Source: Spirosoma endbachense (GTDB taxonomy: Bacteria; Bacteroidota; Bacteroidia; Cytophagales; Spirosomataceae). Taken from it: a stretch of DNA of 64,000 bases. Below the pieces are notes generated by a model. It was not told where the DNA came from, searched no databases, and was given only the letters and a program-made list of their open reading frames with translations. Position numbers and translations under genes: made by a program. This document shows positions 19,331-26,742 of the stretch, in pieces (position 1 is the first letter of the stretch; every line of letters starts with the position of its first letter). The stretch is taken from positions 7,878,153 through 7,942,152 of the forward strand of contig NZ_CP045997.1 in NCBI RefSeq assembly GCF_010233585.1, read 5' to 3'.

Positions 19331-19780
19331 ATGGCCAGTCCTAAACAGGTTGTCGAAAAGATTTACGAGGATATTTCCCGGAGTAATCTGAGCAGTGTTC
19401 TTCCCATATTGGACGAGCATATTACCATTTACATGGCCAGCTCTTTGCCCGATGGCGGAGAATTTCATGGCCGGGATGGCTTTATGTCCATGATCGCCCG
19501 GCGATTTCAGCTTTGGGAACGTTTTGAAAAGACTTCTTTTCAGTATTTTTTATCAGAGTCGGAATCAGATAATGGGGTTGTTGTAACCGGCAACCTTACG
19601 GGCAAACTTCTTACTGTTTCTGAGTCTATCATTATGCCGTTTGTGGATCAATGGCGATTAAGAGATGGTAAAGTGATTGAGTATCGCGTTTTTTATTGGG
19701 ATGCGATTCGGTTAATGCAGTATATACAACCACTCAGTTTTACTCCGTCCCCATCTCAAAACGGCTCTAGTTCCAATTAG
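19331..19780 (+). CDS. Nuclear transport factor 2-like / SnoaL-like family protein
   Basis: A 149-residue cone-shaped alpha+beta protein of the NTF2/SnoaL superfamily: a helical start (PKQVVEKIYEDISRSN), then DEHITIYMASSLPDGGEFHGRDG and a C-terminal sheet (VDQWRLRDGKVIEYRVFYWD). Such proteins are polyketide-cyclase or ketosteroid-isomerase-like enzymes or ligand-binding proteins. No signal peptide. It is followed by a strong terminator and preceded by the 18-bp inverted repeat. The reaction is unknown. Confidence 0.85.
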   Translation: MASPKQVVEKIYEDISRSNLSSVLPILDEHITIYMASSLPDGGEFHGRDGFMSMIARRFQLWERFEKTSFQYFLSESESDNGVVVTGNLTGKLLTVSESIIMPFVDQWRLRDGKVIEYRVFYWDAIRLMQYIQPLSFTPSPSQNGSSSN

Positions 19781-19834
19781 TAAAGCTTTTCGACCTGCCC
19801 CCGTAAAAACTGGTAATTAGTTACGTCAGAGTCA

Positions 19835-19892
19835 GGCGTGTTGAACAACAGGGAGTCTGATTTGACTCTCTGTTGTTCAACACGCCTTTTTT
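19835..19892 (+). terminator. Strong intrinsic terminator
   Basis: A 23-bp stem (arms 19835-19857 and 19864-19886, one G-T wobble) with a 6-nt loop is followed by six T residues. It ends the NTF2-like transcript. The stem is unusually long for a simple terminator. Confidence 0.9.
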
Positions 19893-19984
19893 ATGCAGTG
19901 ATCTTACCGATTATTTCTTTTACCGTACCTATTCAGGCTGTGATCGGTTCGAGAAAATAGACTGTATCAGGTTTATCATCAAAC

Positions 19985-20002
19985 CCTACAAAAAGTTGGG
20001 GA
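19985..20002. promoter_or_regulatory. Candidate operator, site 2 (degenerate)
   Basis: The right half AAGTTGGGGA is identical to sites 1 and 3, while the left half is degenerate (14 of 18 matches to site 1). It is 29 bp upstream of site 3, close to three helical turns. Alone it would not be convincing. Confidence 0.4.
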
Positions 20003-20013
20003 ATTCGCCCACA

Positions 20014-20031
20014 TCCCTAACAAGTTGGGGA
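20014..20031. promoter_or_regulatory. Candidate operator, site 3, with weak sigma-54-like promoter downstream
   Basis: TCCCTAACAAGTTGGGGA repeats site 1 with two changes. About 113 bp downstream stands TTGGCACACAAATCGTAT (GG at 20127-20128). It has a good -24 half (TTGGCAC) and a poor -12 half (GT instead of GC), as a weak sigma-54 promoter would. The hydrolase gene starts at 20213. The arrangement fits control by an enhancer-binding protein; this is inference. Confidence 0.45.
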
Positions 20032-20212
20032 TATGGGCCAGAAAAGCATAACGCCTTTGTATGGGTAAAGGGCTTCTGGCTGCTTTAAAGGAGCTTTTGG
20101 CGGATGCGAGCCAGCAATTTTGACTTGGCACACAAATCGTATAAAGATATTCAGCAGGGTGTGCACCCCAACGTGATAGTCCATCTCAACTAATTTTTAA
20201 ACTCATTCAGAC

Positions 20213-20998
20213 ATGCTTACTCGTCAGCGTATTTTATTAACCGCTTTGTTCATCACAGGGCTAGTAGCCGATTTCTCTAATCAGTTGTATGCTCAATCGG
20301 CGCCTGTTGGCGTTAAAAACATCGTGCTGGTCCATGGCGCCTGGGCCGACGGCTCAAACTGGGCTAAAATAATTCCCATGCTGGAGGCCAAAGGGTATCA
20401 GGTAACGGCTGTGCAGAATCCCTTAACTTCTCTTGAGGACGATGTAGCCGCAACCAAACGAGTGATTGCCGTGCAGGATGGCCCTGTTCTGCTGGTGGCT
20501 CATTCCTGGGGGGGCGTCGTGATTACGCAGGCAGGCAACGATCCCAAAGTATTAGGACTAGTCTACGTAGCGGCCTTTGCGCCGGGTGATAACGAGTCAC
20601 TGACCGATGCCGCTAAAGCCTTTCCGCCCGCACCGGGCCCTGGAGAGGGTAGACCCGATGGCGCGGGCTTTGTAACGTTGACAGCCAAAGGGGTTCATCA
20701 ATACTTTTGTCCGGATTTAACGACAGCAGAGCGTAATGTCATTCTGGCTACCCAGGGACCGTTAGCAATTGATGTAGGCAATCAGAAGGTAGCGAAAGCA
20801 GCCTGGAAAACGAAACCCACCTGGTATTTGGTCGCCAGTGAGGATCAAATGATCAATCCGGATCTGGAGCGGAGCTTTGCTAAAAATATGAAAGCTAAAA
20901 CGCTGGTCCTCAAGTCGAGCCACGTACCTATGCTTTCACAACCGGCAAAAGTAGCTGCTTTCATTACCGAAGCGGCCGGAACGGTCAAGCCTAATTAA
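20213..20998 (+). CDS. Exported alpha/beta hydrolase, EstC/salicylate-esterase-like
   Basis: A 261-residue protein with signal peptide (ILLTALFITGLVAD...YAQS). The core shows NIVLVHGAWADGSNW, VQNPLTSLEDD, nucleophile elbow AHSWGG and the C-terminal catalytic His in SSHVPMLSQP. It is a close paralogue of the cytosolic hydrolase at 23230-23952, which lacks the signal peptide. The family resembles hydroxynitrile lyase/methyl-ketone-synthase-type hydrolases; the substrate is unknown. It starts a + strand group of hydrolases and an OYE enzyme. Confidence 0.88.
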   Translation: MLTRQRILLTALFITGLVADFSNQLYAQSAPVGVKNIVLVHGAWADGSNWAKIIPMLEAKGYQVTAVQNPLTSLEDDVAATKRVIAVQDGPVLLVAHSWGGVVITQAGNDPKVLGLVYVAAFAPGDNESLTDAAKAFPPAPGPGEGRPDGAGFVTLTAKGVHQYFCPDLTTAERNVILATQGPLAIDVGNQKVAKAAWKTKPTWYLVASEDQMINPDLERSFAKNMKAKTLVLKSSHVPMLSQPAKVAAFITEAAGTVKPN

Positions 20999-21163
20999 AT
21001 TGTGCTCTCGGCCGTAATCAAGTGCCATTCGGGAGATTTACTAGCCGCTTCGTCTCCCGAGTGGGCACTTGCTTATCCCAGTATTCTCTCCTTCATCGAT
21101 TCCGGACCGAACGGGAGCCACCCACGACGCCGGAGACCAAATGCTACTAGCTCGTTAAATCTC

Positions 21164-21994
21164 ATGAACACACAAGTTGATCAAATCGACGGCTTACAGA
21201 TTCGGTATGCCAGCCATCAGGCGGGCCATGCGCAAAACGTACTTCTGCTGAGTCCTTTGCCGGAAAGCCTATTTGCCTTCACTCCCATGTGGAACGCATT
21301 AGCCGAGCAATTTAACCTGCTGGCGATTGACTTGCCGGGGTTTGGCCAGTCCGAGGGGCGGGCCGATTTATACAGCCCGAAAACGATGGCTGCCTTTGTT
21401 AGCCAACTCATTGATCATTTCGCCTTTCGACTGCCCCATATCATCGGACCCGATATTGGTACGCCGGTTGCCTTATTTGTAGCGGCAAACTTTCCGCAAC
21501 AGATAACCAGTCTGATTATTTCCGGAGGGGCCTGTGTCTATCCCTTGCAGGTGGCTGGTTTTTTGAAAGAGCTTCTGGACGCCCCGGATCTGTCAGGGTA
21601 TAAGCAATTGGCCGTGGCCGATCTGATTAATGCCTCGTTATCCGAGCTAAAAAACTATTCCCTTCCCACCAACATTCGGGCGGATTACCTGGCCTCCTAT
21701 GCGGGAGAAAACCGGATAACGGATGCGTTTCAACTGTTGCGAGCGTATGCCACGGATCTGCCTGAGTTAGATAAACAACTGGACAGCATTGAGGTGCCGA
21801 TACAGATCATTTGGGGCACGCAGGACCCCGTCGCGCCCATCGACAATGCCCATATCCTTTATGCCCGTTTGCCTAAAAACAACTTGACCATTATCGAGCA
21901 TGGACAGCATTATATCTGGGAGGAAAATTCGGCGGATTACCTGGCTATTGCCTCCCGGTGGCTGAACGGAGGCTATGAGACGTACTTTTTATAA
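21164..21994 (+). CDS. Alpha/beta hydrolase (haloalkane-dehalogenase/epoxide-hydrolase-like)
   Basis: About 276 residues from the ATG at 21164 (MNTQVDQIDGLQIRY); an in-frame start at 21002 would add 54 residues with no homologous look. The core has DLPGFGQSEG, IGPDIGTP at the nucleophile elbow position (Asp in place of Ser, as in dehalogenases and epoxide hydrolases), IIWGTQDPVAP, and catalytic His in EHGQHYIWEE. An Asp nucleophile would fit hydrolysis of halides or epoxides rather than simple esters. It is 18 bp from the OYE gene, so probably in one operon. Confidence 0.83.
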   Translation: MNTQVDQIDGLQIRYASHQAGHAQNVLLLSPLPESLFAFTPMWNALAEQFNLLAIDLPGFGQSEGRADLYSPKTMAAFVSQLIDHFAFRLPHIIGPDIGTPVALFVAANFPQQITSLIISGGACVYPLQVAGFLKELLDAPDLSGYKQLAVADLINASLSELKNYSLPTNIRADYLASYAGENRITDAFQLLRAYATDLPELDKQLDSIEVPIQIIWGTQDPVAPIDNAHILYARLPKNNLTIIEHGQHYIWEENSADYLAIASRWLNGGYETYFL

Positions 21995-22012
21995 TACACA
22001 ACATCAAACCAG

Positions 22013-23146
22013 ATGGCCATGCAACCACGTCAAAATCAATCAAAACTTTTTGCGCCCATTCATCTCGGACCGTTCTCGCTAGCGCACCGGGTCGTTATGC
22101 CGGGCTTAACCCGAATGCGTACGGTAACGGATAATATTCCCAACGAATTGATGGCGACCTATTACGCCCAACGGACTACAGCCGGGGGATTTATGATTGC
22201 CGAAGCGACCATTGTATCGCCCAACGGCAATGGCTATGCCAATGCGCCGGGAATCTATACCACCGCGCAGGCAGTGGGCTGGAAGCGAATAACCCAGGCG
22301 GTTCATGCGAAAGGAGGGATCATCTTTTTGCAACTATATCATGCCGGACGCCAGTCACATGTGGATCTGATTCCCGGTGGCAGTTTACCCGTCGGCCCAT
22401 CGGTCGTCGAACACCCGGACGACCTGGTCTGTACACCAACCGGCTGGGAACCGGCAACCCTGAACCGGGCTCTGGAAACGGCTGAAGTCCGTGTTTTGGT
22501 CGACGATTTTCGTAAGGCAGCCGTACTAGCCCAAGAGGCTGGCTTCGATGGAGTTGAATTGCATGGGGCCAATGGCTATCTGGTCGATCAGTTCCTGCAG
22601 GATGGTGCCAATCAGCGCACCGATGAATACGGAGGGTCTTTTGCCAATCGCAGCCGCTTTTTAATGGAAATTGTGCATGCACTGGTTTCGGTCTGGGGGA
22701 GCGACCGGGTGGGCGTCCGCCTGGGTCCCAGTGGTACATTCGGCTCCATGTCCGACAGTAATCCAACGGCCTTATTTACGTATGCCACCCAGCAGCTAAA
22801 CGAATTCAGGCTGGCCTATCTGCACCTGATTGAGCCTCGTATCAAGGGCAGTTATCTGGATAAAGAAGGAGAGGGACCAGTGGCGGCCGAACAACTCCGC
22901 AAGGTGTTTACCGGGCTTATTATTGCGGCTGGTGGTTTTGATGGGCAAAGTGCCGAAGATATACTGGAAAAAGGCGATGCCGATCTGGTCGCTTTTGGCC
23001 GATACTTTATCTCAAACCCCGATTTGCCTGACCGCCTTCGGCATGGGTTTCCCCTGAATGAATACCACCGGGAGTCTTTCTATGGTGGGGATGAACATGG
23101 CTATACGGATTATCCCTTTTACGAGCAGCAGGCCGTTTCGTATTGA
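22013..23146 (+). CDS. Old yellow enzyme family alkene reductase (N-ethylmaleimide-reductase-like)
   Basis: A 377-residue FMN-dependent TIM barrel that reduces activated C=C bonds of electrophiles such as enones, maleimides and nitro-esters. Visible signatures are PLTRMRT-like GLTRMRTV near the N-terminus, QLYHAGRQSHVDLIPGG, FDGVELHGANGYLVDQFLQ, RTDEYGGSFANRSRF and the C-terminal phosphate-binding ADLVAFGRYFISNPDL. Length is typical of NemA. It follows an alpha/beta hydrolase by 18 bp and fits a detoxification operon. Confidence 0.95.
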   Translation: MAMQPRQNQSKLFAPIHLGPFSLAHRVVMPGLTRMRTVTDNIPNELMATYYAQRTTAGGFMIAEATIVSPNGNGYANAPGIYTTAQAVGWKRITQAVHAKGGIIFLQLYHAGRQSHVDLIPGGSLPVGPSVVEHPDDLVCTPTGWEPATLNRALETAEVRVLVDDFRKAAVLAQEAGFDGVELHGANGYLVDQFLQDGANQRTDEYGGSFANRSRFLMEIVHALVSVWGSDRVGVRLGPSGTFGSMSDSNPTALFTYATQQLNEFRLAYLHLIEPRIKGSYLDKEGEGPVAAEQLRKVFTGLIIAAGGFDGQSAEDILEKGDADLVAFGRYFISNPDLPDRLRHGFPLNEYHRESFYGGDEHGYTDYPFYEQQAVSY

Positions 23147-23229
23147 CATAAACTGGCCGAATGGCTGAAAACTCAGGTTACAGTATAGTAAAAATTCCAG
23201 GTAACTAATTGACTAACAATAAATTTGAT

Positions 23230-23952
23230 ATGAAAAAGGAGCTAAATATTGTCTTGGTACATGGCGCGTGGGGCGATGGCTCCCATTGGAAACACGTTAT
23301 TCCTGTACTGCATGCCAAAGGGTATACGGTACGAGCCGTTCAGAATCCACTCACTTCCTTACCCGAGGATATTGAACGAACAAAAAACCTGGTCGATTCG
23401 CTGGAAGGGCCGACGCTTCTGGTTGGCCACTCGTATGGCGGCATGGTGATCACCAATGTGGGCAACGAAGACAACGTGGTGGGGCTGGTTTACATAGCCG
23501 CTTTTGCACCCGATGAGGGCGAAACAGCCGGTGGTATTTTTTCATTACGAGAAGCCCCTCCGGGCGCAGCTTCGCTCAAACTTGATGCCCAAAGCTATTT
23601 CTGGATCGATTTTGATCAGTATCATGAAAATTTTTGCCAGGACGTTCCCGATGAAGAAGCTCTGGTTATGGGTATATCCCAAAAGCCACTGGCGGCCAGG
23701 TGTTTTGGTGATGTATCCGGAATACCTGCCTGGAAAGTTAAGCCAAGCTGGTATCAGGTTTCGGAACAAGATCGGATGATACCCCCTGAAACGGAGGCCT
23801 TTATGGCTGAACGAATGAAAACTCAAAAAACGATTACGCTCAATTCGAGTCATGCTTCTTTAGCTTCGCATGGCCAGCAGGTAGCTGACTTTATTTTGGA
23901 AGCCGCCGAATCAATCCAGAAAACGGCTTTAGCTTATGTGAGTACTTTGTAA
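23230..23952 (+). CDS. Alpha/beta hydrolase, EstC-like, cytosolic
   Basis: About 240 residues from ATG 23230; a TTG at 23209 would add seven. Motifs are NIVLVHGAWGDGSHW, VQNPLTSLPEDIERT, nucleophile elbow GHSYGG and the C-terminal His in NSSHASLASHG. It is close to the exported hydrolase at 20213. The last ~22 codons are almost duplicated at 25636-25701, showing that this gene once existed in a second copy. A hairpin follows directly. Confidence 0.9.
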   Translation: MKKELNIVLVHGAWGDGSHWKHVIPVLHAKGYTVRAVQNPLTSLPEDIERTKNLVDSLEGPTLLVGHSYGGMVITNVGNEDNVVGLVYIAAFAPDEGETAGGIFSLREAPPGAASLKLDAQSYFWIDFDQYHENFCQDVPDEEALVMGISQKPLAARCFGDVSGIPAWKVKPSWYQVSEQDRMIPPETEAFMAERMKTQKTITLNSSHASLASHGQQVADFILEAAESIQKTALAYVSTL

Positions 23953-23974
23953 AAAGTAAACTACCAAAAAGTTA

Positions 23975-24021
23975 GGGTCGGTTGCCATTAACAATTTGAT
24001 CTACGTGGTGGCAACCGACCC
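23975..24021. terminator. Perfect 13-bp inverted repeat after hydrolase gene
   Basis: Arms GGGTCGGTTGCCA (23975-23987) and TGGCAACCGACCC (24009-24021) flank a 21-nt loop. A hairpin with different sequence sits at the equivalent place in the second duplicated unit (25763-25803). No T-run follows. Confidence 0.6.
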
Positions 24022-24038
24022 ATAAATTCACATAGCAC

Positions 24039-24302
24039 ATGAAAGACGGAAACTAATTAGTTGACATGGGTATCGCAGCCCACGGGGGACAACAACGATG
24101 GGATCAGGTTTATACCTTGACGACTCATTATAAGTTAGCTGGAGTAATCTGGGCCATTAAGGGACAGGAAGACATATTAAGCGACGTCACAAGCCGGATC
24201 GAACTTCATCATCAGGAATTCAGGAACCTTACTTTCGTATCAGCCGATCAACGAAGTGTATTTGACCCGGATCGGGTAGCTATCGAAACGCAAAGTGGGC
24301 AG
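24039..24302 (+). pseudogene. Decayed N-terminal copy of the 25821-26549 gene
   Basis: The ATG and first codons (ATGAAAGACGG) match the intact gene at 25821, but a small deletion shifts the frame within the first ten codons. The continuation (GIAAHGGQQRWDQV...YKLAGVIWAIKGQE) remains ~70% identical in protein to the intact paralogue. Similarity stops after IETQSGQ, about 90 residues in; the rest is deleted. It is the lost half of a tandem duplicate and is unlikely to be functional. Confidence 0.8.
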
Positions 24303-24344
24303 AACAGTTCGACAACCCACAACGGTATAAATCGTCTTCAGTAT

Positions 24345-24657
24345 AAAATCGTGCTCATCACGAGCAACACCAGCGACATTGGTCTGATACGGCCACGGAA
24401 TTTGTGGCACAGAGAGCCACCGTGATAATCACGAGTCGGCACCGGGAGCTTCTGTATCAGGTTACGATTGAACTGGGTATTTCATAACAACAACTGACCA
24501 ACATGCACCAGGTAATCATCGCCCAAAGCGCGCTCGGTTAGGTCGGCCGACCCGACGAAATTGCCAAAATTGCCCTGGCTCTCGTGTCCGACGATTCCTC
24601 GTTTGTAGTCGTGCCGAATTGATCGTAAACGGAGGTATATCGATGATCGTCAGATAG
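24345..24657 (+). pseudogene. SDR dehydrogenase fossil with internal deletion
   Basis: The start KIVLITSNTSDIGL resembles the SDR TGxxxGIG cofactor site. After a frameshift FVAQRATVIITSRHRELL matches the strand 2 region. A jump of roughly 150 residues leads to LGRVGRPDEIAKIALALVSD, and another shift to AELIVNGGISMI, the classic SDR C-terminus. The YxxxK active site is gone. It is a non-functional remnant joined directly to the preceding pseudogene. Confidence 0.75.
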
Positions 24658-24718
24658 ATAATAAAATAGTATGCTTGAAGATCAATCATTTCAACCTTGT
24701 AAACTAAATCAGTAGATT

Positions 24719-25534
24719 ATGAAAAATCCAATTTTTTTCGCATTGGCTTTCGCAACGATAGCCCTGCTCAGTGTCTCGGCCTGTTCCGACAATGACGCGG
24801 CCACGCCCACTGTCGCCAAAACCTATGTACTGGTTCATGGAGCCTGGCAAGCCCCCTACGTCTGGCAAGCGGTTAAGGAGCAGTTGGAGCAAAAAGGCAA
24901 CAAGGTAGTTGTGGTAGAGTTGCCGGGCCACGGAGCGGATAACACCCCGCCTGCCACCCTGTCCATTGACGTATATCGGGACAAGGTCGTCGCTGCGATT
25001 GCGGCCCTGCCCGGCAACGTGATTCTGGTGGGCCACAGTATGGGCGGGATGGTGATCACGGCCACGGCGGAGAAGATTCCGACCCGGATCGAGCGGCTCG
25101 TCTATGTCGGGGCATTTCTGCCCGCCACCGGCCAATCGCTGCTGGACCTAACGTCCACCGACAGTACATCGTTACTCGGTGCTGGCCTTGTTCCATCAGC
25201 CGATCACCTTTTGCTGGGCGTTAAGGCCGAAAGCCTGATAAACATTTTTATCCAGGACGGATCGGATGCCATTAAAAAATCGGTGGCTGACAACTATCGG
25301 GCCGAGCCGGCCATTCCGTTCGCCAGTCCGGTAATCGTGACGGCTGCCAACTTCGGTTCCGTTGCCAAGTACTACGTTCATACCGTGCAGGATCACGCCA
25401 TAGGGCTGAATCTGCAAAAACGGATGGTCGCTGCGGCCGGCATCAAAAACATCTACTCCCTCAACAGCAGCCATTGCCCGTTTCTGTCCATGCCGACTGA
25501 ACTCACCACGATCCTGCTCGGTATCGCCAACTGA
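24719..25534 (+). CDS. Lipoprotein alpha/beta hydrolase
   Basis: A 271-residue protein with a lipoprotein signal (LLSVSAC, Cys at the cleavage site). The hydrolase core contains YVLVHGAWQAPYVW, VVELPGHGADNTPP, nucleophile elbow GHSMGG and catalytic His in NSSHCPFLSMP. It is a paralogue, ~75% identical by eye, of the lipoprotein hydrolase at 41798-42604, so the pair arose by duplication. It should be anchored in a membrane facing the periplasm. Substrate unknown. Confidence 0.9.
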   Translation: MKNPIFFALAFATIALLSVSACSDNDAATPTVAKTYVLVHGAWQAPYVWQAVKEQLEQKGNKVVVVELPGHGADNTPPATLSIDVYRDKVVAAIAALPGNVILVGHSMGGMVITATAEKIPTRIERLVYVGAFLPATGQSLLDLTSTDSTSLLGAGLVPSADHLLLGVKAESLINIFIQDGSDAIKKSVADNYRAEPAIPFASPVIVTAANFGSVAKYYVHTVQDHAIGLNLQKRMVAAAGIKNIYSLNSSHCPFLSMPTELTTILLGIAN

Positions 25535-25635
25535 TAGCCTTGCACTTATATCGCAATTGAGGGCGCAAAGGCTACATACCCGGCTCCGTCCTTGCACCAC
25601 AAAAACGCGTTGGGCGCAGAGCTGCGGGCCATCCC

Positions 25636-25701
25636 TCCCTGGCTTCGCATGGTCAGCAGGTGGCTGATTTTATTCTGGAAGCAGCGGAATCGCTCAGTTA
25701 A
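25636..25701 (+). pseudogene. C-terminal fossil of an EstC-like hydrolase
   Basis: Twenty-two codons including a stop read SLASHGQQVADFILEAAESL plus Ser-stop, matching the end of the hydrolase at 23230-23952 (SLASHGQQVADFILEAAESI). No upstream hydrolase sequence remains. Together with the following intact gene it marks the second copy of a duplicated two-gene unit. Confidence 0.8.
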
Positions 25702-25762
25702 ATTCATTTATATGACCTTCATTACGAGTAAGTTAAGTTAGTAAAATAGGCCGAGGGTGTTT

Positions 25763-25803
25763 GGTTGCAATTGCCAACGTAAGCCATTTTGGCAATTGTA
25801 ACC
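25763..25803. terminator. Inverted repeat in the second duplicated unit
   Basis: Arms GGTTGCAATTGCCA (25763-25776) and TGGCAATTGTAACC (25790-25803) pair with one mismatch. It occupies the position equivalent to the hairpin at 23975-24021, just upstream of the ATGAAAGACGG start. It may be a terminator or a leader structure. Confidence 0.5.
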
Positions 25804-25820
25804 TATAAACTACTAAAATC

Positions 25821-26549
25821 ATGAAAGACGGCAAAGAATTAGTTGAGTTGGCGATTGCCGCCCACGGAGGTAAAGAAAGGTGGAGCCAGGTCAAAATTCT
25901 GGAGACACATTACAAACTAGGGGGCGTAATCTGGACCATTAAGGGCCAGGAAGGCGTATTAAGTGAGGTAACGAGCCAGATTGAACTTCATCAGCAGCGA
26001 TTTAGAAACTTTCAGTTTGTATCGGCGGATCAGCAAAGCATATTTGAACCCGACCGGGTGGCGATTGAAACCCAGGAAGGACAGGTATTGGACGAACTGA
26101 TTCATCCCCGTGAATCATTTGCCGGTTACCATTTAGAAACGCCCTGGAATAAACTACAGCTGATTTATTTTAATGGGTATGCCATCTGGACCTATCTGAC
26201 CTCGCCGTTCAGTTTCACCTTGCCCGGCTTTAAACTGGTCGAACTGGAAACTTGGCCGGAGAATGGAGAAATCTGGCGTCGGTTACAAGTTACTTTTCCT
26301 TCATCCATTGCTACCCACACGGCTACGCAGATTTTTTACTTCAATCAGGCTGGTCTACTCAAACGGCACGACTATGAAGTTGATATACTAGCGGGTGCAT
26401 CAGCAGTCCGGTATATGTCAAACTTTACGACGATTCAGGGTTTGCAGATACCGTTTACTCATCGTATTTATTCCCGAAACGAAGAGGGTAGTTTTAAACC
26501 CGAGCCGATACTGGTGACGATTGATATTGACCGGGTGGAAATAAGGTAA
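25821..26549 (+). CDS. Conserved hypothetical protein, probable beta-rich fold
   Basis: A 242-residue protein with no signal peptide, starting AAHGGKERWSQV after a short helix. The sequence alternates short strands (HYKLGGVIWTIKGQE, RNFQFVSADQQSIFEPDRV, THTATQIFYFNQAGLL), resembling LolA-like or outer-membrane-lipoprotein beta folds, but I cannot assign a family. A decayed copy lies at 24039-24302, each beside an EstC-like hydrolase (one intact, one fossil), so the gene probably works with that hydrolase. Confidence 0.8.
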   Translation: MKDGKELVELAIAAHGGKERWSQVKILETHYKLGGVIWTIKGQEGVLSEVTSQIELHQQRFRNFQFVSADQQSIFEPDRVAIETQEGQVLDELIHPRESFAGYHLETPWNKLQLIYFNGYAIWTYLTSPFSFTLPGFKLVELETWPENGEIWRRLQVTFPSSIATHTATQIFYFNQAGLLKRHDYEVDILAGASAVRYMSNFTTIQGLQIPFTHRIYSRNEEGSFKPEPILVTIDIDRVEIR

Positions 26550-26614
26550 ACGGCGATAAATTAGTCTAAGCCTCTAGACGGGATTATAGCAACTTATAAA
26601 CCCATCTACTGTAT

Positions 26615-26632
26615 ACGTATATAGATATACGT
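26615..26632. promoter_or_regulatory. 18-bp palindrome upstream of antiporter gene
   Basis: ACGTATATAGATATACGT has perfect 8-bp arms around AG and lies 111 bp before the antiporter start, in a position suitable for an operator. No similar site was found elsewhere in the window. Confidence 0.45.
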
Positions 26633-26742
26633 CAACTAGAAATAGACTCGAAAAAACACAACCCAGCTCTCCGGCATCCATTAGGTTTAATGAATTCATT
26701 GCGTCTAACTCAGGCGTTGACCCATTGTAACTTTACTTTCCC

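Noticed and set aside
19873..20088. A 71-codon + strand frame after the terminator
   Set aside because: It starts inside the terminator hairpin and runs over the candidate operators; unlikely to be coding.
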